A DNA stretch of 64,000 nt from Leguminivora glycinivorella (GCF_023078275.1 NC_062991.1:3596001-3660000), one strand, 5' to 3'; shown: positions 33,322-43,776, counted from the first letter of the stretch. Notes: generated by a model from the sequence alone, not told the origin. Translations and numbers: made by a program.

Positions 33322-35796
33322 TGTGACGATCCGATAATCTCGTTTCGTACAAACCTATGCATGCATAAATATAATATTATTTTCATTCCAAATAGAAACA
33401 TCATTCAAAACATCGGTAGCAAAAGTTCTAGGAAACAGGTCGAAACTCGACTTGGCGTCAGGCGATGGTGCGCAACCAATCACGATCGAGATGAGCGCGT
33501 CGGCGCTGGAGGGTGCGCTTCGGATGCCCATATATGGTAATACAAGCGAGCAATGCCGTCGGGGCTCCGGGGGGACGCTAGCGTGGCAGGTTCGGGCGGG
33601 GCCGTCACCCGAGCGGGCTATATAAGCCAGTACACGGGGCGCAGGGGGGGATTCAGGAACGAGTCGCGGGTCGAGGCAGCCACGGGGAGATCTCTCCAAA
33701 GATAAGAAGGAGTCATGTGAGTTCTTTAATATTTATCACTGTTTTTCTTTGTGATTTCATTATGATGTTCTATTGTGCTTTGTTATATGACTATTTTGTG
33801 GTACTTTGAAACATAACTGATTTATTAGGGGTTTTTATTATACACTTAGAATAATCTATGGATTTTAAATAATTCTCTGATATTCTAGAGCATATTATAT
33901 TATAATTTTATTACAATGCTTAACTGCATATTTGCTGTGTTTGAGATCCAAGGGTATTACATTAATTCCAAGGAATGCTGAAGCTAACTAAATTATTTTA
34001 TATGAGAACTTATTACAATGTTAATTATATGGTTATCTGTACAAGCTTTTGCTTTAAATGGACTAAGGTTCTAAACAACTTCAGAAGAACAATGCTTAAC
34101 TGCATGCTTTTGTGTTTGAGATCCAAGGGTCTTATATTAATTCCAAGGAGTTCTGAAGCAAACTAAATGATATTTTATGTGTTAATTATATGGTTATTCT
34201 GTACAAGCTTTTGCTTTTAAATGAACTAAGGTTCTTAATCAACTTCAGAAAATACTGAAGCAATTTATATTTTATTTATTAATCAGAAATAAAAGATTAT
34301 TTTATTTCTGGATATTTGATAATATTGTGATATTATATTTTTATTATATCTATAGAAAGAGCTGCTAATGGGGACTATATTTATGGAAATTTAATTGCTA
34401 AAGTTTATGGGATAGCTGGGTTTTGAGAATAAAAATAATGAGACAAGAAGATATTACAGTTTGGTTTTAAAATTATTTTTATTATTTTGATTGAATAATT
34501 CCTGGTACAATTCTTACTTATTTTGTCAATAAAGTTAAAGAGCTTAGGGACTAGGTTCTGTCGGGAATGCCAGTTTGAATTAAATATTTTTATTTCGGAT
34601 TTGTTTTTGATAAATTAAAGAGACTCGGGTCTTTTCTCTTGCTACTTGGCATTGAAGTTATGATGCTTGTTTGGGCAGGAGGTCCAGGCTTGAGTATATC
34701 AGCTAAGCGTAACGTGACAGTTGAGGCAAGTCTTGTATAGCAATGCGTACGAGCTTACCACATACAATGATGGCCATTAAATGGAATTGTCTTGTTCAAA
34801 TACAGTAATTGTAATTTTCATTTGTCGATATGTTGGAGGAGAGTCTGGGGTTCTATGGTTTATAAAGTTCAAAATTTTTGAGAGAACCGGTTGATAGGTT
34901 CACATTCCAGAAAAGATGATTCTAGGAAAGGATCCAAGGCCTGGCATTTTAGATGACAGAATAGGCGACCATACCTCATGCGCAAACCAGGGGGTATTTG
35001 CCTAAATAAAGCCCTAAATACAAAATAAAACAAAGGGTTCTTGGAATTCTTGAATTGCTGAGAGTTTTCCTTTAATTATCTTTGAATAGTATTAATAGTG
35101 AAGTTGTATTCTCATTTTCGCTGATTCTCACTGATAATTTAACATAGAAACAATAGAAATAGCGTTCCAATTTTATTTTCGATTCAAAGAAAGAATTGAA
35201 CTGGCAAATAGCTCTACGTTGATGGTCAGAGCTTAGTATGTATTACCGACTATGTATTGTAATTCATACTAGGACGCGTTGGGGATAAAACACCTTTAAA
35301 AATAAAATTCCTAAAAAATTTGACAAATAAATTGAAATTTTCACCTTAATTATTGTATTTTATTTCTTTCTACTTCACAAGGTGTATATTTGACTTTGAG
35401 AATTGAATGAACATGTTGGTTGTAATTGCTCTATAAAATAAATTATGTATCGGTACTCATCTATAGGGAATATCAGAATAGCGGAGACTATTATTACCTA
35501 GGAGGTAGAATTTCTGAATGTTAGGGGAATATCCAGTGTGTTGAAACTTCCTACACTTGAGAAAAGGATTTGTGGTTACTTCGTACAGCTTAGGCTTCCT
35601 ACCTTTACTAAACGATCACATTTTATTATTTTTCTTATGGCCAAACGTTTTAAATGCAGAACAAAACAAACAAAATAAATTGGGATTAAATTTAGGGGTA
35701 GTTCTTAAGCTTAATGGGTTCTTGGGTTGTTAAATATATAGGGTGCTTATGGTAGAGTATAGGCTAGGGTAGGTAGGTCACCTTTTGACTGTTACA
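33322..35796 (+). repeat. 3' LTR of element 1 (intact, 2475 bp)
   Basis: Starts TGTGACGATCCG, ends GACTGTTACA, followed by the target duplication ATAA. The offset from the 5' copy is a constant 22933 up to the single G difference. TATA box at 33619-33626, splice-donor-like GTGAGT at 33717, internal duplication 33912-34256. AATAAA signals such as CTAAATAAAGCC near 35004 could serve for polyadenylation. Confidence 0.92.
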
Positions 35797-35825
35797 ATAA
35801 CTAAATAAATGTCACTGTTACAACT

Positions 35826-36425
35826 TAAATGCATGCTTTTCTTACAAAAATACCAAAGTCACTATGAGTGTGCCGTTCAGATTTGAGGAGTTCGGTTCTG
35901 ACTATATCATCAGCAGTTCCACTGCACCAAATGTCACTGTTCTGGACGTAAGTGCATGCTGTTCTTATAAAAATACCAAAGTCACTATAAGCGTGCCGTT
36001 CAGATTTGAGGTGTTCGGTTCTGACCATCATCAGAAGTTCCACTGTACCAAATGTCACTGTTCTAGACGTAAGCGCATGCTGTTCTTATAAAGATGGCAA
36101 AGTCACTATAAGCGTGCCGTTCAGATTTGAGGAGTTTGGTTCTGACCATCATCAGCAGTTCCACTGCACCAAACGTCACTGTTCTGGACGAAAGAGCATG
36201 CTGTTCTTATAAAAATACCAAAGTCACTATAAGCGTGCCGTTCAGATTTGAGGAGTTCCGTTCCGGCCATCATCAGCAGTTCCACTGCACCAAATGTCAC
36301 TGTTCCGTACCTAAATGCATGCTGTTCCTTTAAAAACATAAAAATCACCATATGTATGCCTTTCAGATTCGAGGAGTTCCCTCGATTTCTCCAGGATCCC
36401 ATCATCAGAAATTCAATCAAAAATC
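35826..36425 (+). repeat. 121-bp tandem array, about 4.3 units, with unique tail
   Basis: Units contain GCATGCTGTTCTTATAAAAA, AAGTCACTATAAGCGTGCCG, TTCAGATTTGAGGAGTTCGG, ATCAGCAGTTCCACTGCACC and AATGTCACTGTTCTGGACG, with unit starts near 35828, 35950, 36070, 36190 and 36312. The tail reads GAGGAGTTCCCTCGATTTCT and CAGGATCCCATCATCAGAA. The several overlapping open frames on both strands are shadows of the repeat. The array begins 25 bases beyond element 1. Confidence 0.9.
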
Positions 36426-36740
36426 GAGGAACAAACATTAAAAAAAAAAAACATACAGACGACTTGTTAACCGTCCTATTTGAGAGATATGAGGCGACGG
36501 TTAAAAATGACCCAGGTTCAGGGAGCAGAGCTTTATGAGCCTCTGCCTTGACTGTTTTTCGTCACGGAAATGTACCAATGTAATTTTTGGTTCTAGTTTC
36601 TAGTAGTAAGTCTCGTTAGGCTCGTGTCTCGTCAGCAAGGAACCCGTACCCCATCGTCAAAACAATACAGTCATTCAAAAATGTCTTCCCGTCTCACTCC
36701 CGTCTCATACGCTCAGTGTGAGGGAGAGAAGGACTCGAAC

Positions 36741-36891
36741 CATGCGCGGATCCAGGGGGGGGGGGTCATGGGGGTCATGACCCCCCCCTGGAGCCTAGGC
36801 TGGCCATACAAATCCACGTGACCCCCCCCTCGGGGGGCCTGGGCCTTTACCACATGACCCCCCCTGGGCACGAAGCTGGATCCGCGCTTGA
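36741..36891. repeat. GGATCC-ended palindromic MITE
   Basis: Ends GCGCGGATCCAGGGGGGG and CTGGATCCGCGC are inverted. The interior alternates GGGGGTCATG and GACCCCCCCT with CCTGGAGCCTAGGCTGG. 151 bp, with a degenerate sister at 9386-9535. Confidence 0.8.
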
Positions 36892-36914
36892 CTCGAACTC
36901 AAGGGCCCGGTATA

Positions 36915-37020
36915 TCATCATCATCATCATCATTTCAGCCGTTAATCGTCCACTGCTGACTCTATATTCATATTCATATTCATTTATTCATAAAATTAAC
37001 AATTTTACATGTCAAAGTTA
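36915..37020 (+). repeat. Non-LTR 3'-tail fragment plus CAT and ATTCAT simple repeats
   Basis: (CAT)n is followed by TTTCAGCCGTTAATCGTCCA and CTGCTGA, a 3'-end text common in lepidopteran retroelements. TATTCATATTCATATTCATT follows. Confidence 0.45.
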
Positions 37021-37060
37021 AAGTTATCCTCCCTTTGTGCACTTATCCCGGGCTTGGGGT

Positions 37061-38105
37061 ACGTAGCCAAATGTACACACGCTTACGACAGTATCGCTAT
37101 CGTTACGCTATCTCTATCGCTCTTCCGTATTGGCACAGTATAATAAAGAGTACAATCGTACAGTATGGCCACTTCCGCTCCCCGCTGAAAGTGCCGCCCA
37201 CCCCCTCTCGGTTACCTCACAGTTACCGCCTGTCAAAAATGCGAACAGTCGACCTGTCATATCTCACTCATACAAGCATAGTACGCGTTCACCTACACAA
37301 GCTTAGACTCTGTGCTAGGAACGCGCCTCTTTCATATATTTGATCGCCACTGTCCGAGGTGTGTGGTATTGGTGCTACTGGGTCGATCGGCGCGGCATCT
37401 AGCGTCAAATATTGACATTTCAGCTAAGCCGTCTGGGCTAGTCTCATCCAGAGGTCGACCCAACGAGCCAAGGGATGCCAGCTGCCAGGCGCTTCTTACT
37501 CATCCTGATAATTGCTTCGTTTCCACGGGACTAAGTGTGGGACCATAGAACTCATCCTCCTTGCGTTATCCCGGCATTTTCCACGGCTCATGGGAGCCTG
37601 GGGTCCGCTTTGACAACTAATCCCAAGATTTGGCGTAGTCACTAGTTTTTACTAAAGTGACTGCCATTTGACCTTCCAACCCGAAGGGTAAACTAGACCT
37701 TATTGGAATTAGTCCGGTTTCCTCACGATGTTTTCCTTCACCGAAAAGCGACTGGCAAATAACAAATGACATTTCGCACATAAATACCGAAAAATTCATT
37801 GGTGCGAGCCGGTGTTCGAACCCGCGACCTCCGGAACGAAAGTCGCACGTACTTACCGCTATCTCGGACACTGGCGATCAAACAATTATATGAAAGAGGG
37901 GCGTTCCTAGCACACAGTCTAAGCGGCGCTCGTGTAGGTGAACGCGTACTATGCTTGTATGAGTGAAATATGACAGGTCGACACACACGGTTTCGACAGG
38001 CGGTAACTGTGAAGTAACCGAGAGGGGGTGGGCGGCACTTTCAGCGGGGAGCGGGAGTGGCCATACTGTACGATAGTACCTACTCTTCATTATACTGTGC
38101 CGCTA
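37061..38105. mobile_element. Fold-back element with about 235-bp arms, containing a SINE
   Basis: Left arm 37128-37362 and right arm 37864-38103 are inverted near-copies: GCACAGTATAATAAAGAGTA against TACTCTTCATTATACTGTGC; TACCGCCTGTC against GACAGGCGGTAAC; ATTTGATCGCCACTGTCCGA against TCTCGGACACTGGCGATCAA. Beyond the left arm (37061-37127) is ACGTAGCCAAATG text also found at 63817-63954. A SINE (37548-37862, minus) sits against the inner edge of the right arm. The small open frames here are shadows. Confidence 0.75.
37548..37862 (-). repeat. SINE family A, minus-strand copy
   Basis: The minus strand reads AGCGGTAAGTACGTGCGACT (A box), GCGGGTTCGAACACCGGCTC (B box), CAATGAATTTTTCGGTATTT, GAAAACATCGTGAGGAAACC, AAGGTCAAATGGCAGTCACT and ends CGCAAGGAGGATG. 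The first few bases of the tRNA head are missing. Confidence 0.85.
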
Positions 38106-38177
38106 GGCTACCAGCGCTTCTAGTTAGCAGAGCTTGGGACCATAGAACTAATTGTCTGTAAATGGTTATGTTAAATA

Positions 38178-38236
38178 AAATATTTCATTTCAAATATTTC
38201 ATTTCAAATATTTCATTTCAAATATTTCATTTCATA
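38178..38236 (+). repeat. 14-bp tandem repeat (AAATATTTCATTTC)n
   Basis: Four consecutive units of AAATATTTCATTTC. Confidence 0.9.
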
Positions 38237-38408
38237 AACGCACCAAAACTAAACAAAGGTACCTACACATGCGGAAAAGTCATATTATCGATACTACAAG
38301 GTCACGCCAATCATCGATGCAGATTAAGTACTTAGTTCACGCTTGTTTTTTGTCATTCTGCTCTCAAGTCTCTCAACGCGTGTTTAAAAAAAAAAAAAAA
38401 CCTTTTAA

Positions 38409-39977
38409 AATATAATTACACCAAAATATAATTACATCAAAATACACCAAAAAGAGGTGTTGAAAGCGATGCGCTGCCTAGACGTCAAAAAAGCTAGTGG
38501 CCCAGACGGTATTCCAGCTATCGTGCTCAAAACATGTGCCCCAGAGTTGTCACCTGTTTTGACGCGCCTGTTTAGGCTTTCTCTCAATACGGGTTTTGTT
38601 CCCGAGACGTGGAAGCTTGCCAATGTGCAACCAGTCCCTAAGAAAGGGAGTCGTGCCGACCCATCGAATTATAGGCCCATCGCAATCACCTCCATACTCT
38701 GTAAGATTATGGAGCGTGTATTGAACACCAAGCTTCTGGCGTATCTCGAAGGTAACGATCTCCTCAGTGACCAGCAGTACGGGTTTCGTCGTAACCGCTC
38801 CACCGGGGACCTTCTGATTTACGCCACCCACCTTTGGGGTGAAGCCATCGAAAGGCATGGTGAGGCTTTGGCTGTGTCCCTCGACATTTCCAAGGCCTTC
38901 GATAGGGTTTGGCATGACAGCCTTATTGCCAAGCTTTCCGCATACGGGCTCCCTCCTGGCCTGCGCGCTTGGATCACTGATTTTCTGAGGAACCGATCCA
39001 TTCGAGTAGTCGTTGACGGCTGCTCGTCCGATCTTATGGAGATTACTGCCGGGGTTCCTCAGGGGTCAGTTCTCTCCGCGACTCTCTTCTTGCTGCATAT
39101 CAATGATCTGCTCAAGCCCGGTATCTTGGGGTATGCAGACGACAGCACAGTCACGGTGAGATATTTGTCCGATGCACGGGCCAGTGCCAGCGTAACCCAA
39201 TCCCTTAGAGAAGGTATGTTGGAGGAAACGAACTCGACTCTGAAAGCTGTATCCGATTGGGGCCAGGCCAACTTAGTCGAGTTCAATGCCTCAAAAACGC
39301 AGGCGTGTCTCTTCTCCGCCAAACGGAGTCAGTTCACCCTGGCTCCTACTTTCCGGAATGTATCCGTGGCAGTAACGGACCGCCTAGAGTTACTCGGGCT
39401 AACGCTCAACTCAAACCTGAACTTCGGTTCTGCTATTGAGTCCAAGGCTAAAACTGCAGCAAAAAAACTTGGCATCCTTTTTAAAGTGAGGCGGTATTTC
39501 TCGTCGGAGCAACTTCTCTCCTTATACAAGGCGCAAGTTCGCTCGTGTATGGAATACTGCTGCCACTTGTGGGACGGCTCTGCCAAATACCAGTTGGCAG
39601 CCTTGGACTCAATAGAACGTCGAGCTCGAAGACTCATTGGCGACGTTCCGGCAGGCAAGGCAGGATTACAAAGCCTCGAGCATCGCCGTCGAGTTGCGTC
39701 CTTGTCCGTCTTCTACCGGATACATTCTGGAGAGTGTGCACAGGAACTGCATGACCTGGTTCCTCCTTCCCCGTTCCATCACCGGACAACCAGGCGCGGG
39801 GAGCGGTTTCACCCTTACGTTGTCGACCTACCTTTCATTCGCACGAAGAGGTTTGCCTCTTCTTTCCTAATGCGAACTGCTAAGGAATGGAACATGCTCC
39901 CCTCATCTGTATTCCCGGGCGAATACAATCTGGGTGAATTCAAGTCAAGAGTGAATAGGCTGTTACTGAACCAGTGA
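38409..39977 (+). CDS. Reverse transcriptase fragment of a non-LTR retrotransposon (ORF2 C-terminal two-thirds)
   Basis: RNA-directed DNA polymerase that would copy the element's RNA at a nicked genomic site. Numbering from the codon at 38457, it contains KKASGPDGIPA (about 11-21), NYRPIAITSILCKIMERVL (about 71-89), QQYGFRRNRST (about 106), LAVSLDISKAFDRVWHDSL (about 138), GVPQGSVLSATLFLLHINDL (about 199) and the catalytic LGYADD (about 225). A thumb region with KVRRYFSSEQLLSLYKAQVRS follows, then a conserved tail ending LNQ. There are no internal stops over 506 codons. The in-frame GTG at 38457 is not a true start: the endonuclease domain and ORF1 are lost, so the frame is simply open from the truncation point. 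It groups with CR1/Jockey-like elements; clade not certain. Confidence 0.88.
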   Translation, partial: NIITPKYNYIKIHQKEVLKAMRCLDVKKASGPDGIPAIVLKTCAPELSPVLTRLFRLSLNTGFVPETWKLANVQPVPKKGSRADPSNYRPIAITSILCKIMERVLNTKLLAYLEGNDLLSDQQYGFRRNRSTGDLLIYATHLWGEAIERHGEALAVSLDISKAFDRVWHDSLIAKLSAYGLPPGLRAWITDFLRNRSIRVVVDGCSSDLMEITAGVPQGSVLSATLFLLHINDLLKPGILGYADDSTVTVRYLSDARASASVTQSLREGMLEETNSTLKAVSDWGQANLVEFNASKTQACLFSAKRSQFTLAPTFRNVSVAVTDRLELLGLTLNSNLNFGSAIESKAKTAAKKLGILFKVRRYFSSEQLLSLYKAQVRSCMEYCCHLWDGSAKYQLAALDSIERRARRLIGDVPAGKAGLQSLEHRRRVASLSVFYRIHSGECAQELHDLVPPSPFHHRTTRRGERFHPYVVDLPFIRTKRFASSFLMRTAKEWNMLPSSVFPGEYNLGEFKSRVNRLLLNQ

Positions 39978-40045
39978 GCTACAACCTCGGCCTTGTCGTC
40001 ACTTTCCATCAGGTGCGACTAAGGTCAATCACTGGCCAGTTTATA

Positions 40046-40083
<38 letters not shown>
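38409..40083 (+). mobile_element. 5'-truncated non-LTR retrotransposon with poly(A) tail
   Basis: Consists of a single open reverse-transcriptase frame, a short 3' UTR containing CTTTCCATCAGGTGCGAC, and a 35-base A run at 40048-40083. The 5' end is truncated at the start of the reverse-transcriptase domain. An A run at 38386-38400 lies just upstream. The uninterrupted frame and long A tail suggest a fairly young insertion. Confidence 0.85.
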
Positions 40084-40085
<2 letters not shown>

Positions 40086-40174
40086 ATTTTGGGGTTCAAT
40101 CTACGAAGTATGCGTTATTTTGTCGTTTCGTTTTTTGGAAATATGATGGTATTTTACCTACCAGCAGGAAATAC

Positions 40175-40910
40175 ATACATACATACAATCACGCCTGTAT
40201 CCCAAAAAAGGGTAGGCAGAGCACATGAAACTACTAAAGCTTCAGTGCCACTCTTTGCAAATAAGGGGTTAAAAGAAAACGAAACTGTGACATTGCAGTA
40301 ACAGGTTGCATCTATTATTATTTAAAAAAAACCGGCCAATAGCATGTCGGTCCACGCTCAGTGTAGGGTTCCGTAGTTTCCCATATTTATTTCAAAAACT
40401 GTTCTACCTATCAAGTTCATAATAATTTTCCTAGGAAGTCTTTATAAAGTTCTACTTTTGATTTTTTTTATTACTTGATTACTTGAGATTTTTTCATATT
40501 TTTGAAACTTATGGTTCATAAGTTAGAGGCCCCTCCCCTTTTTTTGGGTGGCACATTTTTCTTCTGGAGCGATTATTTCCGAAAATATTAACATTATCAA
40601 AAAATGACTAGTAAATCCCTATTCAACAATTATACCACAAGCTAGGGTTGAAATGAAAAAAAAAAAAACACTCCCCACTTTACTTGTAGGGGGGATACCC
40701 TAATAAAACATATTTTTTCCACTTTTTATTTTTGCACTTTGTCGGCGTGATTTATATACATATTGGTACCAAATTTCAGCTTTCTAGTGCTAACGGTCAC
40801 TGAGATGAGATTATCCGCGGACGGACAAACACGGCGAAACTATCAGGGGTTCCTAGTTGACTATGGGACTCTAAAAAGGGGGTGGTGAAATTCTTAACCC
40901 ATCACCACAC
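40175..40910 (+). repeat. Interspersed repeat (GTATCCC...GGTAGGCAGAGCACATG family), split by a GGAC repeat
   Basis: The left part 40175-40320 runs from (ATAC)n through ATCACGCCTGTATCCC and GGTAGGCAGAGCACATGAAA to TGACATTGCAGTAACAGGTT. The right part 40876-40910 resumes with GGGGGTGGTGAAATTCTTAA. The copy at 43846-44098 has the same order uninterrupted, so the insertion at 40321-40877 lies inside this repeat. Confidence 0.7.
40321..40877 (+). repeat. GGAC-microsatellite repeat with inverted ends, copy 3
   Basis: It starts AACCGGCCAATAGCATGTCG and GGGTTCCGTAG and ends TAGTTGACTATGGGACTCTA. It shares the same internal blocks as copies 1 and 2 (CCCCACTTTACTTGTAGGGG, TTGGTACCAAATTTCAGC), but the microsatellite is collapsed to GGACGGACAAACA. 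It is the most diverged copy. Confidence 0.8.
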
Positions 40911-40964
40911 AGGTCACTGCAGGAATAAATAAACTTCTACGAAAACATAAATTAACAGTGATGC

Positions 40965-41150
40965 ACGGACAAATCGTTTCGGCCCCATAGAAACGCAGAC
41001 GGATCATCTGATGCTTAAGTATTTAAGCAATCACCGCCTCCCATGGACAACCGTGGCAAGGATGGTATGTGATTTACCGGCCTTTGAGATGTGAGTACTT
41101 ACGCTCTTTTCTTGAATATTTTGCGAATTTAGGTGTTTGCGATAGGGTAG
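40965..41150 (+). repeat. Interspersed repeat fragment (CCCATGGACAACC / CCGGCCTTT family)
   Basis: GACGGATCATCTGATG, AAGCAATCACCGCCTCCCAT, TTACCGGCCTTTGAGATG and TTACGCTCTTTTCTTGAA. Related to the minus-strand piece at 20795-21063. Confidence 0.6.
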
Positions 41151-41386
41151 GCCCATTGGAATTGGTTTTACTATGTTATGCGAAGACCCCTAAAAATATA
41201 TATGCATTAACATTTATGACATATAAACATATATCACGACCTATTCCTGTTTAGTAATTGAATTAAACTGTTTGATGTTTAAAAATTCATATTTTAATCG
41301 TCTAGACTAGCATGGCATGAAACAAGTCTTGTTTTTTTCTTTCAAGCAGGAATAACACTTACCGTATGCTTCCTATGATCATAGCT

Positions 41387-42147
41387 GGGCATTAACTCGT
41401 TAATCCGTTAATCGTTAATTAACGAAGTTAACATTTCAATTAACGGATTAACTTTTAAGTTAACTTGAAAAAATGTTAACGGACTCGTTAACTTCCGTTA
41501 AATTTCTCCGAGTCCGTTAATCGTTAATCTAGTAGGGCACAGGCGCCATCTGCGCTGCGAAAAACACCTTCTGAACGCTACTATAAAAGCCCGAAGTACG
41601 GAAAATCCTATGATTTGCCGGTAAATCCTATGTTTTACCGATGTCGATTGCTAAAAGTCCGAAATATTACCTAAAAAAGTATTCTTCACGTGGACTTGCT
41701 TTTACTAACTTTGATTCGGTGAATCCTAAGCTTTACCATGGCGACTGTTGTAGTGATAGGGCAGCAAATTCGAGCCCTATTTACGACCATATTCGCTTCC
41801 CTAGCCTCTACCGCCCAAAGTGCCACAGCAGTCCCGTCACCGCCAGCATCTCTCCTGACACAGCTCTTGGCAGTAGCTCAGGCGATCACTGCCTTCCACG
41901 TGCAGCCTAGAGTTCAATAGGCTAGCTGTACTTCGGCCTTTTACAGAAATATAATACGTTATAGTGGATACGCTGATGCAACTAAATATTTAAAAAAAAG
42001 TTAATTTTGTTTCACGTGTTAACGGATTAACGATTAACTTTAACTTACGTTAAATTTGTCGAAATGTATCGCTTTAACGATTAACGAAGTTAACTTTTTT
42101 AGTAACGGATTAGCGATTAACTAAGTTAACTATTTGATTAACACATT
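41387..42147. mobile_element. TTAACG fold-back DNA element
   Basis: Left end CTGGGCATTAACTCGTTAAT with many TTAACGGATTAAC/GTTAATCGTTAA phrases. The right side (41995-42147) carries the same words, CGGATTAACGATTAAC and ACGAAGTTAACT. The 450-bp middle (41540-41990) is unrelated and includes short frames (41641-41910, 41738-41920) with no known domain. A non-autonomous element related to hAT-like TTAACG MITEs is likely. The right terminus is unclear. Confidence 0.6.
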
Positions 42148-42275
42148 GGACACCGCGTACCCGACAATCGGGTACTCGTAAACTTTACTCAGATGCCGGC
42201 ATACCCGATAGTCGAGCAAGAGCTATAAACCTTCACGCGACGCCAACGTACCCGATAGTCGGGCAAGCTTTGCAT
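42148..42275 (+). repeat. CCCGAYWRTCGGG palindrome cluster, left
   Basis: Three spaced palindromes: CGTACCCGACAATCGGGTAC at about 42158, ACCCGATAGTCGAGCAAG near 42203 and GTACCCGATAGTCGGGCAAG near 42248. The same motif recurs in inverted context at 47459-47525, suggesting paired transposon ends. Confidence 0.65.
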
Positions 42276-43640
42276 CTTCGCTACCTCAGGGCTGCCACTG
42301 ACTGTCTTCTGATTATAATGTACTTATGTGGTCGAAAAGTTGGTACAGTTGATTATTATATTTATTAATTCACTTTGTATTTTTATTTACTTTACCTAAT
42401 GCGATTACAAAATAATAATTCTTATTAGTTGGTTACGTTAAATCGCATACACGGGTATGTATCAATAGGAGTTAGAATTTTCGTAAATCGTACAACCTAA
42501 ATTTGTGTTTACGAATATTTAAGAGTGATAGAGTAGGTACTCATAGGATGATTTTAGTGAAACAAAATTCGGAGAAAAATAAACCAAGAAATTCAACTAA
42601 GAACCTAACAACATTCTAATTTCTAAGTGGCAGTTCTCAGAAAAAGACAATAGGTCAGTCATAAAACAGCACTGCACTGCAACTGCGTGGAAGCAAAACG
42701 TAACAAGTAGCTTTGAATAGTTACGATAATTAGTACGCTAGTACACATACCATAAGGTCGCAATTTCTTTGACAAAAGAATGTAGTTACTGTGATCATAC
42801 ACTTAACCCTGGAGATGTTGTTTACCATCCCTTATCTATTTGAAGTTTGCGACTCGGGTTTTTCACACCGGTCACGGTGTAAAATTTGCAATCCGAGCCA
42901 TTCCGTAATGGTTTGTGATGTGCTTTGGACGTTGTTGTGTTGTGTTAAGAGGCCGGTTCGATGGGTAAAAATTCAGTATCTGTCAAATTACCCCATTTAC
43001 ACACACTAACGCACGTCACACTCACCAACATACTTTTCGCACACTACCGCAATTTATTGGAAGAGGTCAGTGACCCTCATAGAGGAACTTAAGACAGGTC
43101 TATAGTTTTACTGAAGATCAGTTGTAACGTTACAATCCCATCAAAAACATTAATGTGAAATGTGAGCCAAGTTCAATATTATATAAGTATGCCTTGGTTG
43201 TTGACAATGTTGACGTAAACGACAAAATCATTGAGATCGAAAGGGTGCCAAGTTCAATGGCCAGTCCTCATTTTTTTTTATAACAATTGATAACATAAAA
43301 TATCATTTCTTATGCATTCATTCGTTAACACACACACACAAAATAAACGTTACAAATAAGAAGACGTAAACAAGAAGACGATGCTACGAAATGGTCTAAT
43401 CTTCCGATCAGACCATCCGGTGAAACAATCACGATAGGTCACAAAAATTATAGAAAACATACATTATAGAAAATTACAGAAGCATATAGATTATAGAAGC
43501 AAGTTACATTATATAAAAAAAAAACACAAATTATACTAGTACTACAGGATTTTTAACCTAAAACTGGTATTAAAAATATTACCACTTGTATCGTACCATC
43601 ATATCGGGTCAGACACCGCTTGGCTGAACATTAAACCAGC
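42276..43640. other. Gene-less stretch
   Basis: Unassigned AT-rich sequence. The 72-codon plus frame at 42791-43009 shows no domain. A short (CA)n tract lies at 43330. Confidence 0.45.
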
Positions 43641-43650
43641 TATTGCAACC

Positions 43651-43776
43651 AGCACGGGAAGCATGGTCGCGCGATAGACGATAAAATATCAGGCCGTCCC
43701 TATCGCACTATTAGTAAGTGCGATAGGGACGGCCAGATGTTTTATCATTTATCGCGCGACCATGTTTCCCGTGCTG
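43651..43776. repeat. Palindromic fold-back MITE
   Basis: AGCACGGGAAGCATGGTCGC on the left pairs with GCGACCATGTTTCCCGTGCT on the right. The centre CCGTCCCTATCGCACT pairs with AGTGCGATAGGGACGG around ATTAGTA. Arms about 60 bp. Confidence 0.85.

Larger units (their letters stand above)
10389..35796 (+). mobile_element. Giant LTR retrotransposon without visible gag-pol (element 1), host to nested insertions
   Basis: Two direct LTRs (10389-17121, interrupted, and 33322-35796) start TGTGACG and end TGTTACA. They are bracketed by the 4-bp duplication ATAA (10385-10388 and 35797-35800). A primer-site-like TGGTGCCGTGACC lies three bases after the 5' LTR, and a short TTGGGGGCAAT lies just before the 3' LTR. 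The LTRs appear identical except for one base in a G run (four Gs at 12057, five at 34990), so insertion was recent. Subtracting the two nested elements leaves about 16.9 kb, with roughly 12 kb between the LTRs. I find no gag, protease, reverse transcriptase or integrase there, so it would depend on enzymes from another element. The primer-site style suggests BEL/Pao, but this is uncertain. Confidence 0.8.

Noticed and set aside
10389..35796. Simple segmental duplication explaining the two 2.4-kb copies
   Set aside because: Similarity stops exactly at TG...CA termini, ATAA flanks both outer ends, and a primer-site-like sequence follows the left copy, all predicted for LTRs and not for a random duplication.
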